Of a stretch of DNA of 64,000 nt, positions 1-8,472 are shown in pieces. The stretch's first letter is position 1. Every line of letters starts with the position of its first letter. The translations under genes were made by a program, and so were the position numbers. The DNA comes from JAICSD01 sp963836665 (GTDB lineage: Bacteria; Acidobacteriota; Vicinamibacteria; Vicinamibacterales; 2-12-FULL-66-21). A model generated the notes under the pieces. That model had not been told where the DNA came from. It worked only from the letters and a program-made list of their open reading frames with translations, and did no database searches. The stretch is from the NCBI GenBank assembly GCA_963836665.1, contig CAWIKL010000002.1, forward strand, positions 434,001 through 498,000, given 5' to 3'.

Positions 1-518
1 CGCCACGCGAGCAGGTTCGCTGCCGGTTACCAGCCGCTCTATCTGCGCGAGGTGATTGCGATCGTGACCGGCCTGCAGCGACATCAGCTGCGTGATGCTC
101 TCTTCGCCTCGCTCGCTGTGCGTACCGAAGCGTCGGCGCTCCTCCGCGTCCAGGGACGCGAGCAGGCGAGTGTTCGCCGCCCGCAGGACGGTCAGCAGCG
201 CCAGCGCCTCGAACGCGTCGTTGGCGTCGTAGTGGAGCGCCGACGCCCACGCCTCCTGATCGTAGGCCTGGACGGGTGTGCCCGGCGCCGCCAGGATCTG
301 CCGCACGCGATAAGCGAACACCAGCTCGGAGTCGGCGAGGAAACGATCTGCGCGACCGACCAGCGTCGCGGCGACGGCTGCCGCCGCAGCTCGGCGACCG
401 TCGGCCCGGCGAGCAGTTCGCCGATACGACGCGGCGTCGATGTCAGGATCTCGAGCGCGTCGGCGCCGGCGGCGAGTGCGAGCAGGCGCGCGGTGTAGGT
501 CTGCGGCGTCTCAGGCAT
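1..518 (-). pseudogene. DinB-like protein, frameshifted, 3' end outside window
   Basis: The first 58 or so codons from 518 read as a DinB/YfiT-type helical bundle start and reach the motif RRWSVAQIV. At about 338-346 the frame breaks. Adding one base restores a continuous reading (FLADSELVFAYRVRQIL, then a second half containing LQAGHDRNHLAQIERL) that stays open to position 1. DinB proteins usually have a metal-binding His in the 'HLADSE' stretch, and the break falls exactly there. The second His region (GHDRNHL) is intact. The start overlaps the stop of the next DinB gene by 8 bases, so the two form a tandem pair. It could be a genuine pseudogene or a one-base sequence error; the good conservation after the break favours a recent event or an error. 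Confidence 0.75.
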
Positions 519-1056
519 CGGGCTGCCAGTCCTTCAGCAGGCTGAAGTATCGGGCCCACGGTCCGACGTGCCCCCCGATCGATCGGAGCAGAATGCGCGC
601 GAGCTGCGCCACGTGCGCCAGATCGTGCGCGGTCCAGGTCGCGAGCAACTGGGCCAATGTGACGGTGCCGAACTCCGGGTGCTCGCCGGTCAGCCGCAGG
701 TGCGGCGCCGTCAGCGCCAGGCGATCGAGCCGGTCGACGTTGGCACGCCGCAGCTGCCCGAACTCGCCGACGAGCGCCTCCGCGCTCCAGCCACGGTAGC
801 GCGTGAAGCCGCCCTCGCGATCGAACGGCGGGAAGCGCCCTCCACCCGACAGGATGCGTTCGAGACGCGGTGGCCAGTCGGTGATTTCGGCGTCGGCGAG
901 ATGGGCCAGCACCTCGATCGGCGTCCATGCGTTGCGGCGCTCGCGCCAGCCGAACGCGTCGCGCGGCGCGCCGGCGATTAACCCTTCGATCACGCGCGGT
1001 GCGTGCAGCAGGCTGGCGCGCATTTCCTCGATCGACAAACGGACAGTCGTCGGCAT
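511..1056 (-). CDS. DinB family protein
   Basis: This 181-residue protein has the DinB/DUF664 four-helix bundle pattern: PIEVLAHLADAEI with the first metal-site His near residue 52, and WTAHDLAHVAQLARIL with the second His pair near residues 142-146. Family members are small metal-binding proteins, some acting as thiol-dependent transferases; the substrate here is unknown. The ATG overlaps the stop of the upstream ADOP permease as TGATG, so translation is probably coupled. The neighbouring frameshifted gene is a second DinB protein, giving a tandem pair. Confidence 0.85.
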   Translation of the reverse strand: MPTTVRLSIEEMRASLLHAPRVIEGLIAGAPRDAFGWRERRNAWTPIEVLAHLADAEITDWPPRLERILSGGGRFPPFDREGGFTRYRGWSAEALVGEFGQLRRANVDRLDRLALTAPHLRLTGEHPEFGTVTLAQLLATWTAHDLAHVAQLARILLRSIGGHVGPWARYFSLLKDWQPDA

Positions 1057-3473
1057 CAGTCGGCTCTCAATACCTCGATGGGATCGATGCGGCGGATCGG
1101 CAGCGCTGCGGTCACTGCCGCGATCATGCCCGATGCCAGCAGCACCGCGCCGACAGCGGCAAATGGTCCGGCAGCGGTCGGGTCGACGCCGAAGAGCACG
1201 GCGCGGAGGGCGGGAGTCGCGGCGCCAGCGCCGGCCAGCCCGATTACCAACCCGATCAGGATCGGGCGGATGGCATCAACGGTCAGCAGGCGCAGGTTGT
1301 CGGCGGCCGATGCGCCAAGCGCGCCGCGAATCGCGATCTCGCGGCGTCGCATGGCCACGCTGAACGACGTCACCGCGTAAACGCCGGCCGCCGCCAGCAC
1401 GAGCGCGATGGCGGCGAATGCGCCGACGATCCGCAAGTTGAGCCGCCGCGGCGCCAGCGCGGCCTCGAGCGCCTCGTCCATCGTCTTGATCGCCGAGGCC
1501 GGCACGTCGGCGTCGAGCTGCCGCAGCGCGCGACGGAACGGCTCGCGGAGCGCCGCTGGATCGCCCGGCGTCCGCAGGCCCCAGTACATGTTGTTCGCCA
1601 ACCACTGTACCGTGGCGTCGGGCACCTGCGCGATCGGCACGTAGACGTCGGGCGTCACCTCGGCGTCGAGGCCGTAATGCTTCACGTCGCCGACAACGCC
1701 CGCGATCCGCGCCTGTCGCGGGGGATCGGCGTCGGCGACGACGATTTCGGCGCCGACCGCCGACGCCTCGGTCCAGTAACGCCTGGCCAGCGTGCGGCTG
1801 ATCAAGACCACGGCCGCTGCAGTTGCTGAGTCATGTTCATCGAACGATCGTCCAGCAATCAGCGGCACTCCAAAGGTCCGCGGATAGGTTGGACTGATCA
1901 TCCGGTACTGCGCCTGGCCGCGCTCGGCGGGCGGCGGCGCCGGACGGTCGGCGGGCCACACGTCGGCGGTCGCATGATAGCCGTTGAGCGGGATGACGTT
2001 GACGGCAGCGGCGTCCTCGACGCCGGCGATGGCGAGCAGGCGCGGACGCAGGGCGTCGACCAGACGTGCCGCCTGCGCGGTGTGCGGGTAGCGCCCTCGC
2101 GGCAGCGACAGCCGTGCCGTCAGCAGGCCCGGCGCGCGGAAACCGGGATCGACCTGCTCCAGCTGCGCGAAGCTGCGCGCCAGCACCACCGCGGTCACGA
2201 TCAGTGCTGACGCCACCGCGACCTCCGTGGCGACAAGGATCGCGCCCATGCGGCCACGCCCTGGCGCGGCGGCCCGCGCGCCGCGCAGCGTCGCGCCGCC
2301 GCCAAGGCGCAGCACCGGTAGCACCCCGGCGGCCAGCGCGGTCACCAATACCAGCGCCAGGGTCGCCGCAATCGTCCGCGGCGCGAGCGTGACCGGCGGC
2401 GTCAGCGCAAGCAGGTCGGCCGGCGCGAGCCGCGCCAACATGCGCACCGCCGTGCCGTGCAGGAACAGGCCGCCCGCCCCACCGCCGCCGGCAACGATCA
2501 GCGTTTCGAAGGCGACCTGGCGCACGCGCCGCAAGCGTGACGCGCCCAGCGCGGCGCGGACCGCGAACTCGTGCTCGCGCCTGAGCGCGGAAGCCAGGAG
2601 AAGATTGGCGACGTTGGCGCAGGCGACGACGAGCACCAGCGCCACCGCCGCCTGCAGCAGGAGCAGGATCGGACGCTGCCCCGACGTCAGGGCGCGCTGC
2701 CATGGCAGGACGAGCGTGCCGCTGTGCGTGGCGTTGGTCGCGGGATACGCGATGCGCAGCCGCGCCGTGATCGCGTCGAGATCGGCCCGCGCCTGCTCGA
2801 CGGTGACGCCCGGGCGCAGCCGCCCGACGACGCGCAGGAACGCCGCGTCGCGCACCGCGTGCCGCGGGTCGGTGTCCATCGCGAAGGGCGCAACCAGCTC
2901 GGCGTCGCGCACCGGCAGGATGAACGCCGCCGGCAGCACGCCGACAACCGTGTAGGTGTCGCCGTTGAGCACCAGCGGTGTGTCGAGCGCCGCGGCGCTG
3001 CCGCCAAGACGCCGCGTCCAGAACCCGTGCGTGACGACGACGACGCGGGTTCCGGCGCCGCGCTCGTCGTCGGGCCCGAGCGCGCGGCCGAGCGCCATGG
3101 GAACACCGGCGATGGCGAACAACGACGACGAGGCGCGCATCGCCTGCAGCCGCTCGGCGTCGCCGCCGGTCAGGTTGGCGCTCCATTGAAAGGCCGCCGC
3201 CATCCCCTCGAACGCCCGGGTGCCGTCGCGGAGATCCCGGTAGTCGGCGATCGACAGGGGCTCGCGCGCGGAATCGGGGCGTGTTTGATCGACCGTGACG
3301 AGGCGCGCGGCACCGGAAAACGGCAGCGGACTCAGGATGACCGCGTCGACGAGCGAGAACACCGCAGTGTTGGCGCCGATCGCAACGGCGAGGATCGCGA
3401 TGATGGTGGCGGCGAGCGGAGCGCGGCCGCGCAACGCCCGAGCCGCGGAGCGGAGGTCGGCGAGGATGGTCAC
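1056..3473 (-). CDS. ADOP-type MacB/FtsX ABC transporter permease
   Basis: The 805-residue product has the duplicated MacB-periplasmic-domain plus FtsX arrangement typical of acidobacterial orphan permeases. A first membrane helix lies near residues 22-44 (the family motif LAVAIGANTAVFSLVDAVI), followed by a large periplasmic domain. Three helices come in mid-protein (around VALVLVVACANVANLLLA), then a second periplasmic domain and three C-terminal helices ending in ALPIRRIDPIEVLRAD. No ATPase is adjacent, as is usual for this group. It lacks the N-terminal extension seen in the 4942-7602 paralogue and has no PadR partner. Substrate unknown; MacB relatives act in export or mechanotransmission. 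Confidence 0.88.
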   Translation of the reverse strand: MTILADLRSAARALRGRAPLAATIIAILAVAIGANTAVFSLVDAVILSPLPFSGAARLVTVDQTRPDSAREPLSIADYRDLRDGTRAFEGMAAAFQWSANLTGGDAERLQAMRASSSLFAIAGVPMALGRALGPDDERGAGTRVVVVTHGFWTRRLGGSAAALDTPLVLNGDTYTVVGVLPAAFILPVRDAELVAPFAMDTDPRHAVRDAAFLRVVGRLRPGVTVEQARADLDAITARLRIAYPATNATHSGTLVLPWQRALTSGQRPILLLLQAAVALVLVVACANVANLLLASALRREHEFAVRAALGASRLRRVRQVAFETLIVAGGGGAGGLFLHGTAVRMLARLAPADLLALTPPVTLAPRTIAATLALVLVTALAAGVLPVLRLGGGATLRGARAAAPGRGRMGAILVATEVAVASALIVTAVVLARSFAQLEQVDPGFRAPGLLTARLSLPRGRYPHTAQAARLVDALRPRLLAIAGVEDAAAVNVIPLNGYHATADVWPADRPAPPPAERGQAQYRMISPTYPRTFGVPLIAGRSFDEHDSATAAAVVLISRTLARRYWTEASAVGAEIVVADADPPRQARIAGVVGDVKHYGLDAEVTPDVYVPIAQVPDATVQWLANNMYWGLRTPGDPAALREPFRRALRQLDADVPASAIKTMDEALEAALAPRRLNLRIVGAFAAIALVLAAAGVYAVTSFSVAMRRREIAIRGALGASAADNLRLLTVDAIRPILIGLVIGLAGAGAATPALRAVLFGVDPTAAGPFAAVGAVLLASGMIAAVTAALPIRRIDPIEVLRAD

Positions 3474-3541
3474 GCCGTCAGGCTAACGCCGCCGCGCGTT
3501 GCCCGCCAGCGAATGGTTCTCCTGCGATCGATGAACGCCGC

Positions 3542-4459
3542 TCATGCCGTCTCGCGATCGCGCCGTACCGGCAGCGCGCGCGCGGCGAGCAGGTCGAGGA
3601 AGTCGACGACGTAGGGCGGATCCGGTATCGCCGCCAGCGTCGCGGCGACCCACTGCCGCCGCAGGCCGCGGCGCGTCAGCGACAGCGCCACAACGCCGCC
3701 AGCGGCGATGGCCCGCTGCGCCGACCAGCGCGGCAGGATACCGACGCCGGTGCCGGCGCGCGCCAGCTCGATCATCGCCTCGGTGAGCATGATGAACGAC
3801 ACGCGCTCCGGCGTCAGGCCGGCCGGCCGCAGGAGACGGCGGATGACGAAGCTGTCGTCCGGCACGCTGCTGTAGAGCAGCAGGTGTTGCCGCGCCAGGT
3901 CGGCGGCGTCGACCCAGCGCCGCGCCGCCAGCGGATCTCTCTTGGCGACGATCGCCACCATCTCGTCGCCGAAGAGCGGGCGCAGGCGGAGGTGCCGGTC
4001 CGCTGGGGGATCGATCAGGATGGCGAGGTCGACACGGCCGTCGAGGAGCGCCTGGGTCGGCGCTTCCGTGGCGTCCGCAGCGACGTGGACGTCGACGCGC
4101 GGGTGCTTGCGGCGGAATGACACCAGCAGCGGTGCCAGCCAGTGATAGCCGGTGTTGCACTCGGTGCAGACGCGGATGCTGCCGCCGGTGTGGCCGGCGA
4201 TACGGTGCACGTCAGCCTCGGCGCGCTCGACCTCGGCGAGCACGCGCCCGGCGGTGTCGAGGACGCGGCGCCCGGCGGCGGTCAGGACCATGCGCCGCCC
4301 GAGGCGGGCGAAGAACGCGGTCCCGACTCGCCCTTCGATGTCGCGCAGCTGGTGACTGAGCGCCGACTGCGTCAGGCAGAGCCGGTCGGCAGCCCGGGTC
4401 ATGGTCCCCGCCGCGGCGATTTCGGCGACCAGCCGCAGGTGACGCAGCTCGAGCTCCAC
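3542..4459 (-). CDS. MetR-like LysR family transcriptional regulator
   Basis: The 305-residue protein has an N-terminal winged helix-turn-helix (residues 1-60, with LCLTQSALSHQLRDIE as recognition region) and a periplasmic-binding-like effector domain. The match to MetR is close at SALSHQ..DIE..VG and at the start of the effector domain (ECNTGYHWLAPLL, compare ECHSCIQWL in E. coli MetR). It starts with GTG, and a TAGCAT hexamer lies 7 bases before it. A textbook MetR box (TGAA-N5-TTCA) lies just upstream, supporting autoregulation. MetR controls methionine synthesis genes in other bacteria, but no such genes are visible here, so the target is uncertain. Confidence 0.88.
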   Translation of the reverse strand: MELELRHLRLVAEIAAAGTMTRAADRLCLTQSALSHQLRDIEGRVGTAFFARLGRRMVLTAAGRRVLDTAGRVLAEVERAEADVHRIAGHTGGSIRVCTECNTGYHWLAPLLVSFRRKHPRVDVHVAADATEAPTQALLDGRVDLAILIDPPADRHLRLRPLFGDEMVAIVAKRDPLAARRWVDAADLARQHLLLYSSVPDDSFVIRRLLRPAGLTPERVSFIMLTEAMIELARAGTGVGILPRWSAQRAIAAGGVVALSLTRRGLRRQWVAATLAAIPDPPYVVDFLDLLAARALPVRRDRETA

Positions 4460-4466
4460 GGGGTGA

Positions 4467-4472
4467 ATGCTA
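4467..4472 (-). promoter_or_regulatory. Probable -10 element of the MetR-like gene
   Basis: TAGCAT on the minus strand sits 7 bases before the GTG start. Transcription would begin at or next to the start codon, giving a leaderless mRNA. The MetR box covers the region just upstream of it. Confidence 0.45.
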
Positions 4473-4477
4473 GCACA

Positions 4478-4490
4478 TGAACGATATTCA
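4478..4490. promoter_or_regulatory. MetR-type operator (TGAA-N5-TTCA)
   Basis: The sequence TGAACGATATTCA is a perfect palindrome of the MetR consensus type; the flanking bases A and T extend the symmetry to 15 bp. It lies 19 bases upstream of the start of the MetR-like gene, between the expected -35 and -10 positions, a place that suits autorepression. It also faces the divergent PadR gene promoter region. Confidence 0.65.
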
Positions 4491-4557
4491 TTATTAAGTC
4501 ATCACTTTACGCATTTTATTCATGCGCGTGAAAGGGAGTAGACAGGCTCCACCCATG

Positions 4558-4576
4558 GATGTAGTGTGTCTACATC
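4558..4576. promoter_or_regulatory. PadR-type operator palindrome
   Basis: GATGTAG, a five-base spacer TGTGT, and CTACATC form a perfect 7+7 inverted repeat ending three bases before the ATG of the PadR gene. PadR-family repressors bind ATGTA-type inverted repeats of this size. The site would cover the promoter and start region, so the PadR-permease pair is very likely autorepressed. A TAGACA hexamer at 4539-4544 may be the -35 element, with a weak -10 inside the operator. Confidence 0.7.
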
Positions 4577-4579
4577 GTC

Positions 4580-4945
4580 ATGCCGGCCAAACGCGACCGC
4601 TATCAGAACCGCATCGAGCTGCTCCAGGGCACGCTCGATCTGTTGATCCTGCAGACGCTGCAGTGGGGACCGCAGCACGGCTACGGGATCGCCCTGGCGA
4701 TCCAGGCCGGATCGAGCGATGTGCTGCAGGTCGACACCGGCTCGCTCTATCCGGCGCTGCACCGTCTCGAGAAGAAGAAGTGGATTGCCGCGACCTGGAA
4801 GCTGTCGGCCAACAAACAGCGCACGCGCGTCTACCGTCTCACCACCGCCGGACGGCGGCAGCTCGCGTCGCAGCGATCGCGCTGGCAGACGCTGGTCGAC
4901 GCGATGGGCGCGCTGCTGGCCAATCCGCGGGAGAGCGAGTCGTGA
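4580..4945 (+). CDS. PadR family transcriptional regulator
   Basis: This 121-residue winged-helix protein has the typical PadR sequence: LLQGTLDLLILQTLQWGPQ and HGYGIALAIQ, then VDTGSLYPALHRLEKKKWI for the recognition helix and wing, and RVYRLTTAGRRQL at the C-terminal side. It is the short PadR form that accompanies ADOP permeases in acidobacteria. It overlaps the permease gene by four bases (GTGA), so the two are translated together. The perfect palindrome directly upstream is its likely own operator. Confidence 0.93.
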   Translation: MPAKRDRYQNRIELLQGTLDLLILQTLQWGPQHGYGIALAIQAGSSDVLQVDTGSLYPALHRLEKKKWIAATWKLSANKQRTRVYRLTTAGRRQLASQRSRWQTLVDAMGALLANPRESES

Positions 4946-7602
4946 ACCGCGACGACGATCTTCGCGATGAGCTCCGCGCCCACCTTGACATGGCGACCGC
5001 CGATCGCGTCGCCCGCGGCCAGCGCCCTGACGAAGCGGCGGCGCACGCCCGCCGCCAGCTCGGCAACGTCGCGCAGATTGCCGAAGCCGCGCGCGACGTG
5101 TGGGGACGCCGCTGGCTCACCCATGCCGCGCAGGATCTGCGCTACGGGCTGCGTGCGTTCCGGCGACATCCCGGCTTCGCCTGCGTCGCCGTCCTGTCGC
5201 TGACCCTCGGTATCGGCGCCAATACGGCCCTCTTCGAAGTGGTCAACGCCGTGCGCCTGAAAACGCTGCCGGTCGCCGACCCCTCCAGCCTCGCCGAAAT
5301 CCGGCTCGCCGAGATGGACGTCCGCGGCCAGCGCGAAACCTGGCACACGGCCGTCACCTATCCGATCTGGCGCGCGCTGCCGGCTCGGCAGCAGGCGTTC
5401 TCGCCACTCTTCGCCTGGAGCCGCGACGCCTTCAATCTGTCGGCCGGCGGCGAGATCCGCCTGGCGCAGGGCCTGTGGGTCAGCGGCAGCCTGTTCCCGG
5501 CGCTCGGCTTGAGGCCAGCGGCCGGCCGCCTGATCGCCGAGGCCGACGACGTGCCGGGCTGCCCGGCGCGCGCGGTGATCAGCGAGGCGTTCTGGCGGCG
5601 CGCCTACGGCGCAAGCCCCGCCGTCGTCGGACAGACCCTGGCGCTCGCAGCGCACAGCGTGGAAATCGTCGGCGTCGCACCCGCGTCGTTCCACGGAATG
5701 GAAGTGGGCAAGTCCTTCGACGTGGCGTTGCCGCTCTGCGCCGATCCGCTGTTCAGCGAAGACGGCAGGGGGCGCCTGGAGCTGGGCGCCGACTGGTGGC
5801 TCAGCGTGTTCGGACGGCTGAAACCCGGGTGGACACTCGAGCGCGCGTCGGCACACGTCGCCGCGCTGTCGCCGGAGCTGTTCAGGGCGACCCTGCCGGC
5901 CGCCTACCCTGTGAGCAATGTGAAGAATTATCTCGCGCTGAAATTGATCGCCGTGCCGGGCGGCGCGGGGCTGTCGCAGCTGCGCGAGGATTACACCGCG
6001 TCGCTCTGGCTCCTCCTTGCCGTCGCTGCCCTGGTGCTGGCAATCGCCTGCGCCAACCTTGCCAATCTGCTCCTGGCGCGCGCCACCGCGCGGCAGCGCG
6101 AGTTCGCCGTCCGGCTCAGCCTGGGGGCTTCGCGTGGTCGCATCGTCCGCCAGCTGCTCACCGAGGGCCTCTTGCTCGCGGCCTGCGGCACCGCCGGCGC
6201 GCTGGCTGTCGCCGGCACCCTTAGCCGCGCGCTCGTCGCCTTCCTCGACTCGGGCGCCGATCCGCTCACACTATCGCTCGGCGTCGACTGGCGCGTCGCC
6301 GGGTTCGCCGCCGCCATCGCGCTGGCGACGACCTTGCTCTTCAGCCTGGCGCCGGCGCTGCAATCGACCGGCATCGGCGCCGCATCGGTGATCCGCGCGA
6401 CGGCCCGCGGCACCACAGCCGGGCGCGACGCGGCAGTGCTGCGGCGAACGCTCGTCGTCGCGCAGGTGGCCCTCTCCATCGTGCTGCTCTTCGGAGCGCT
6501 GCTATTCGCGCGCAGCCTGCGCGCCGTGACGTCGATCGATCCCGGCTTCCGCCCCGACGGCCTGGTCGTCGCGGGCGTCAGCTTCCGCCGCGCTGGCGTG
6601 CTGTCCGATCGTCGTAGCGAGTTCCGCGACGCGCTGGTCAGCCGCATCCGCGGCATTCCCGGCGTCGAAGGCGCAGCCACCGTCAGTATCGTTCCACTGA
6701 GCGGCGACGCCTGGGGCAACACCGTGTGGATCGACGGCGAGCGCGCGCGACCGTTCCAGGCGCGGTTGAACTCGGTCGGCACCGGTTACTTCACTACGGT
6801 CGGGACGCCTCTGGTCAGCGGACGCGAGTTCGATGCGCACGATATGCGGCAGTCCATGCCGGTCGCCCTGGTCAATGAGGCGTTCGCGGCGAGACAGGCC
6901 CAGGGCCGCCCCGTGGTTGGCGCGCACGTGACGCGCGAGTCGACGATGACTACGCCCGAACAGACGTTCGAGATCATCGGCATCGCCAGCAACGCCGCCT
7001 ACGCCGACCTACGCGAGGAGCAGATGCCGGTCGTCTACTTCGCCGACGCGCAGTCGACTGCGCCGGCGTTCGCGCGCATCCTCGTGCGATCGACGCTGCC
7101 GCCGGCTGCGGTGACCGGCGCGATCACCGGCGTGCTGACGCAGCTCGATCCGCGCGTCACCGTCGCCTACTCGGTCGTGGCCAGCGACATCCGCGATTCC
7201 CTCACGCGCGAGCGGATGCTCGCCGTCGTATCGGGCGGCTTCGGCGTGCTGGCGGGCGCGCTGACGATCGTCGGCCTGTACGGACTGGTCGCCTACACCG
7301 TGGCGCGACGGACGACGGAAATCGGCGTACGCCTGGCACTTGGGGCCACGGCGCGGGACGTGGCGCGCCTGCTGCTGAAGGAAACGGGCCTGCTGCTAGC
7401 GATGGGGATGGCCGCGGGCATCGTGCTGGCGCTGGCGGCCGGCCCCGCGGCCGCCAGCCTTCTCTTCCAGATCAAACCGTACGATCCGATCGCGCTCGGC
7501 GGCGCGGCGGCCGCACTTGCTGTCGTCGCTCTCGCCGCCTGCGTCGGACCCACACGCCGGGCGACACGGATCGAGCCGATCGTCGCTCTCAGGACGGAGT
7601 GA
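4942..7602 (+). CDS. ADOP-type MacB/FtsX ABC transporter permease with PadR partner
   Basis: I chose the GTG at 4942, which overlaps the PadR stop and begins the typical ADOP N-terminal extension (RDDDLRDELRAHLDM, then ARRQLGNVAQIAEAARD). The frame is open further upstream but runs through the PadR gene. The 886-residue protein continues with DLRYGLRAFRRHPGFACVAV, the first helix (LTLGIGANTALFEVVNAV), two periplasmic MacB_PCD domains and two FtsX domains (LVLAIACANLANLLLARAT; LYGLVAYTVARRTTEIGVRL). It ends TRRATRIEPIVALRTE. Function in the family is not established; the PadR pairing suggests induction by small phenolic or stress signals (inference). Confidence 0.9.
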   Translation: MNRDDDLRDELRAHLDMATADRVARGQRPDEAAAHARRQLGNVAQIAEAARDVWGRRWLTHAAQDLRYGLRAFRRHPGFACVAVLSLTLGIGANTALFEVVNAVRLKTLPVADPSSLAEIRLAEMDVRGQRETWHTAVTYPIWRALPARQQAFSPLFAWSRDAFNLSAGGEIRLAQGLWVSGSLFPALGLRPAAGRLIAEADDVPGCPARAVISEAFWRRAYGASPAVVGQTLALAAHSVEIVGVAPASFHGMEVGKSFDVALPLCADPLFSEDGRGRLELGADWWLSVFGRLKPGWTLERASAHVAALSPELFRATLPAAYPVSNVKNYLALKLIAVPGGAGLSQLREDYTASLWLLLAVAALVLAIACANLANLLLARATARQREFAVRLSLGASRGRIVRQLLTEGLLLAACGTAGALAVAGTLSRALVAFLDSGADPLTLSLGVDWRVAGFAAAIALATTLLFSLAPALQSTGIGAASVIRATARGTTAGRDAAVLRRTLVVAQVALSIVLLFGALLFARSLRAVTSIDPGFRPDGLVVAGVSFRRAGVLSDRRSEFRDALVSRIRGIPGVEGAATVSIVPLSGDAWGNTVWIDGERARPFQARLNSVGTGYFTTVGTPLVSGREFDAHDMRQSMPVALVNEAFAARQAQGRPVVGAHVTRESTMTTPEQTFEIIGIASNAAYADLREEQMPVVYFADAQSTAPAFARILVRSTLPPAAVTGAITGVLTQLDPRVTVAYSVVASDIRDSLTRERMLAVVSGGFGVLAGALTIVGLYGLVAYTVARRTTEIGVRLALGATARDVARLLLKETGLLLAMGMAAGIVLALAAGPAAASLLFQIKPYDPIALGGAAAALAVVALAACVGPTRRATRIEPIVALRTE

Positions 7603-7608
7603 AGCGAC

Positions 7609-8430
7609 TTACTTGCCTCCTCCAGCACGGCCACGCCCGAATGGCGGCGCAGTCTTGGCGTAGCCGGCCGGCGCCTGGAACAACGCGTCGGGGAACGACT
7701 GCCGCTTCACGTCGGTCAGCTCACTGGTGATCGTCTGTCCGTTGGCGGTCACGATCGATCGCACCGGAACTCCGCTGTAGCCCTGTTCCTCGAGCGAGCC
7801 GATCCGGAACGTCTGCGCGGCGTTGGACGGAAGGAGCTTGCCGAAGAAGTCGGCAAAATCCTTGGTCACGCCGAAATCCTGCAGGCCGAAGCCGAGGACT
7901 TTCGGATCGACCGTGCACAGCTCGATCGTCTTCTGCCCGTTGGTATAACCGTCGTACTTGTCGCATGTCCACTTGCCGACAGTGGCGGTGCCGTTCTTCT
8001 TGTACTCGGTCTTCGATGCGGTGGTCGCGCCAGCGCCTCCCATCCGTCCCTTCATCGCCGCTTCGATCTGGGCCCGGCGCTCCGGCGGCATGTTCTTCAG
8101 CGCGTCCTGCATCTGCGCCATCGCTCCCGCCATCTGCCCGCTCATCGCGTCCACGTCGGCCTTGGTGATTTCGCTGTAGGACTTGCCGGCATCGTTGACG
8201 ACCAGCATGGCCTGACGCGAGCCGTCGAAGATGAACACCTGCGAGCCGCCAGGCCCGCTGCCAGACTCGACGCGCATCCGATGCGGCTCGATCTGGATCT
8301 GGTGCGTCATGGCGGCTGCGCTGCCCGCCGAAATTTTCTGCACGATCAAAACGCCGTCGGCCGCCCACGCCTGCGCGGCCAGGGTACAGGCCGCGGCAGC
8401 CAGCCACCCGGTTCTGACAATCGATTTCAT
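7609..8430 (-). CDS. Secreted DUF4412-type protein
   Basis: The 273-residue product starts with a clear signal peptide (LAAAACTLAAQAWA, cleavage near residue 23). The body resembles DUF4412 proteins: VFIFDGSRQAMLVVNDAGKSY near residue 65, an Ala/Met-rich charged helix (residues 94-130), and a cysteine pair in TVGKWTCDKYDGYTNGQ and IELCTVD. It ends in a Gly/Arg-rich tail. Function unknown; periplasmic or secreted. It converges with the ADOP gene, with six bases between them. A GGAGG ribosome site precedes the ATG. Confidence 0.75.
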   Translation of the reverse strand: MKSIVRTGWLAAAACTLAAQAWAADGVLIVQKISAGSAAAMTHQIQIEPHRMRVESGSGPGGSQVFIFDGSRQAMLVVNDAGKSYSEITKADVDAMSGQMAGAMAQMQDALKNMPPERRAQIEAAMKGRMGGAGATTASKTEYKKNGTATVGKWTCDKYDGYTNGQKTIELCTVDPKVLGFGLQDFGVTKDFADFFGKLLPSNAAQTFRIGSLEEQGYSGVPVRSIVTANGQTITSELTDVKRQSFPDALFQAPAGYAKTAPPFGRGRAGGGK

Positions 8431-8432
8431 GA

Positions 8433-8452
8433 GGCCTCCAGAAAAAGAGGCC
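8433..8452 (-). promoter_or_regulatory. Hairpin that buries the ribosome site of the DUF4412 gene
   Basis: On the minus strand GGCCTC and GAGGCC pair around an eight-base T-rich loop. The 3' arm contains the GGAGG ribosome-binding sequence lying two bases before the ATG-proximal CTC. Folding would hide the ribosome site, so this could tune translation. Confidence 0.35.
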
Positions 8453-8472
8453 CATTATGGCACCCGGGCGCC

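Noticed and set aside
4522..4941. N-terminal extension of the PadR-linked ADOP permease
   Set aside because: This in-frame stretch lies inside the PadR gene and has no similarity to ADOP proteins; the GTG at 4942 overlapping the PadR stop is a better start.
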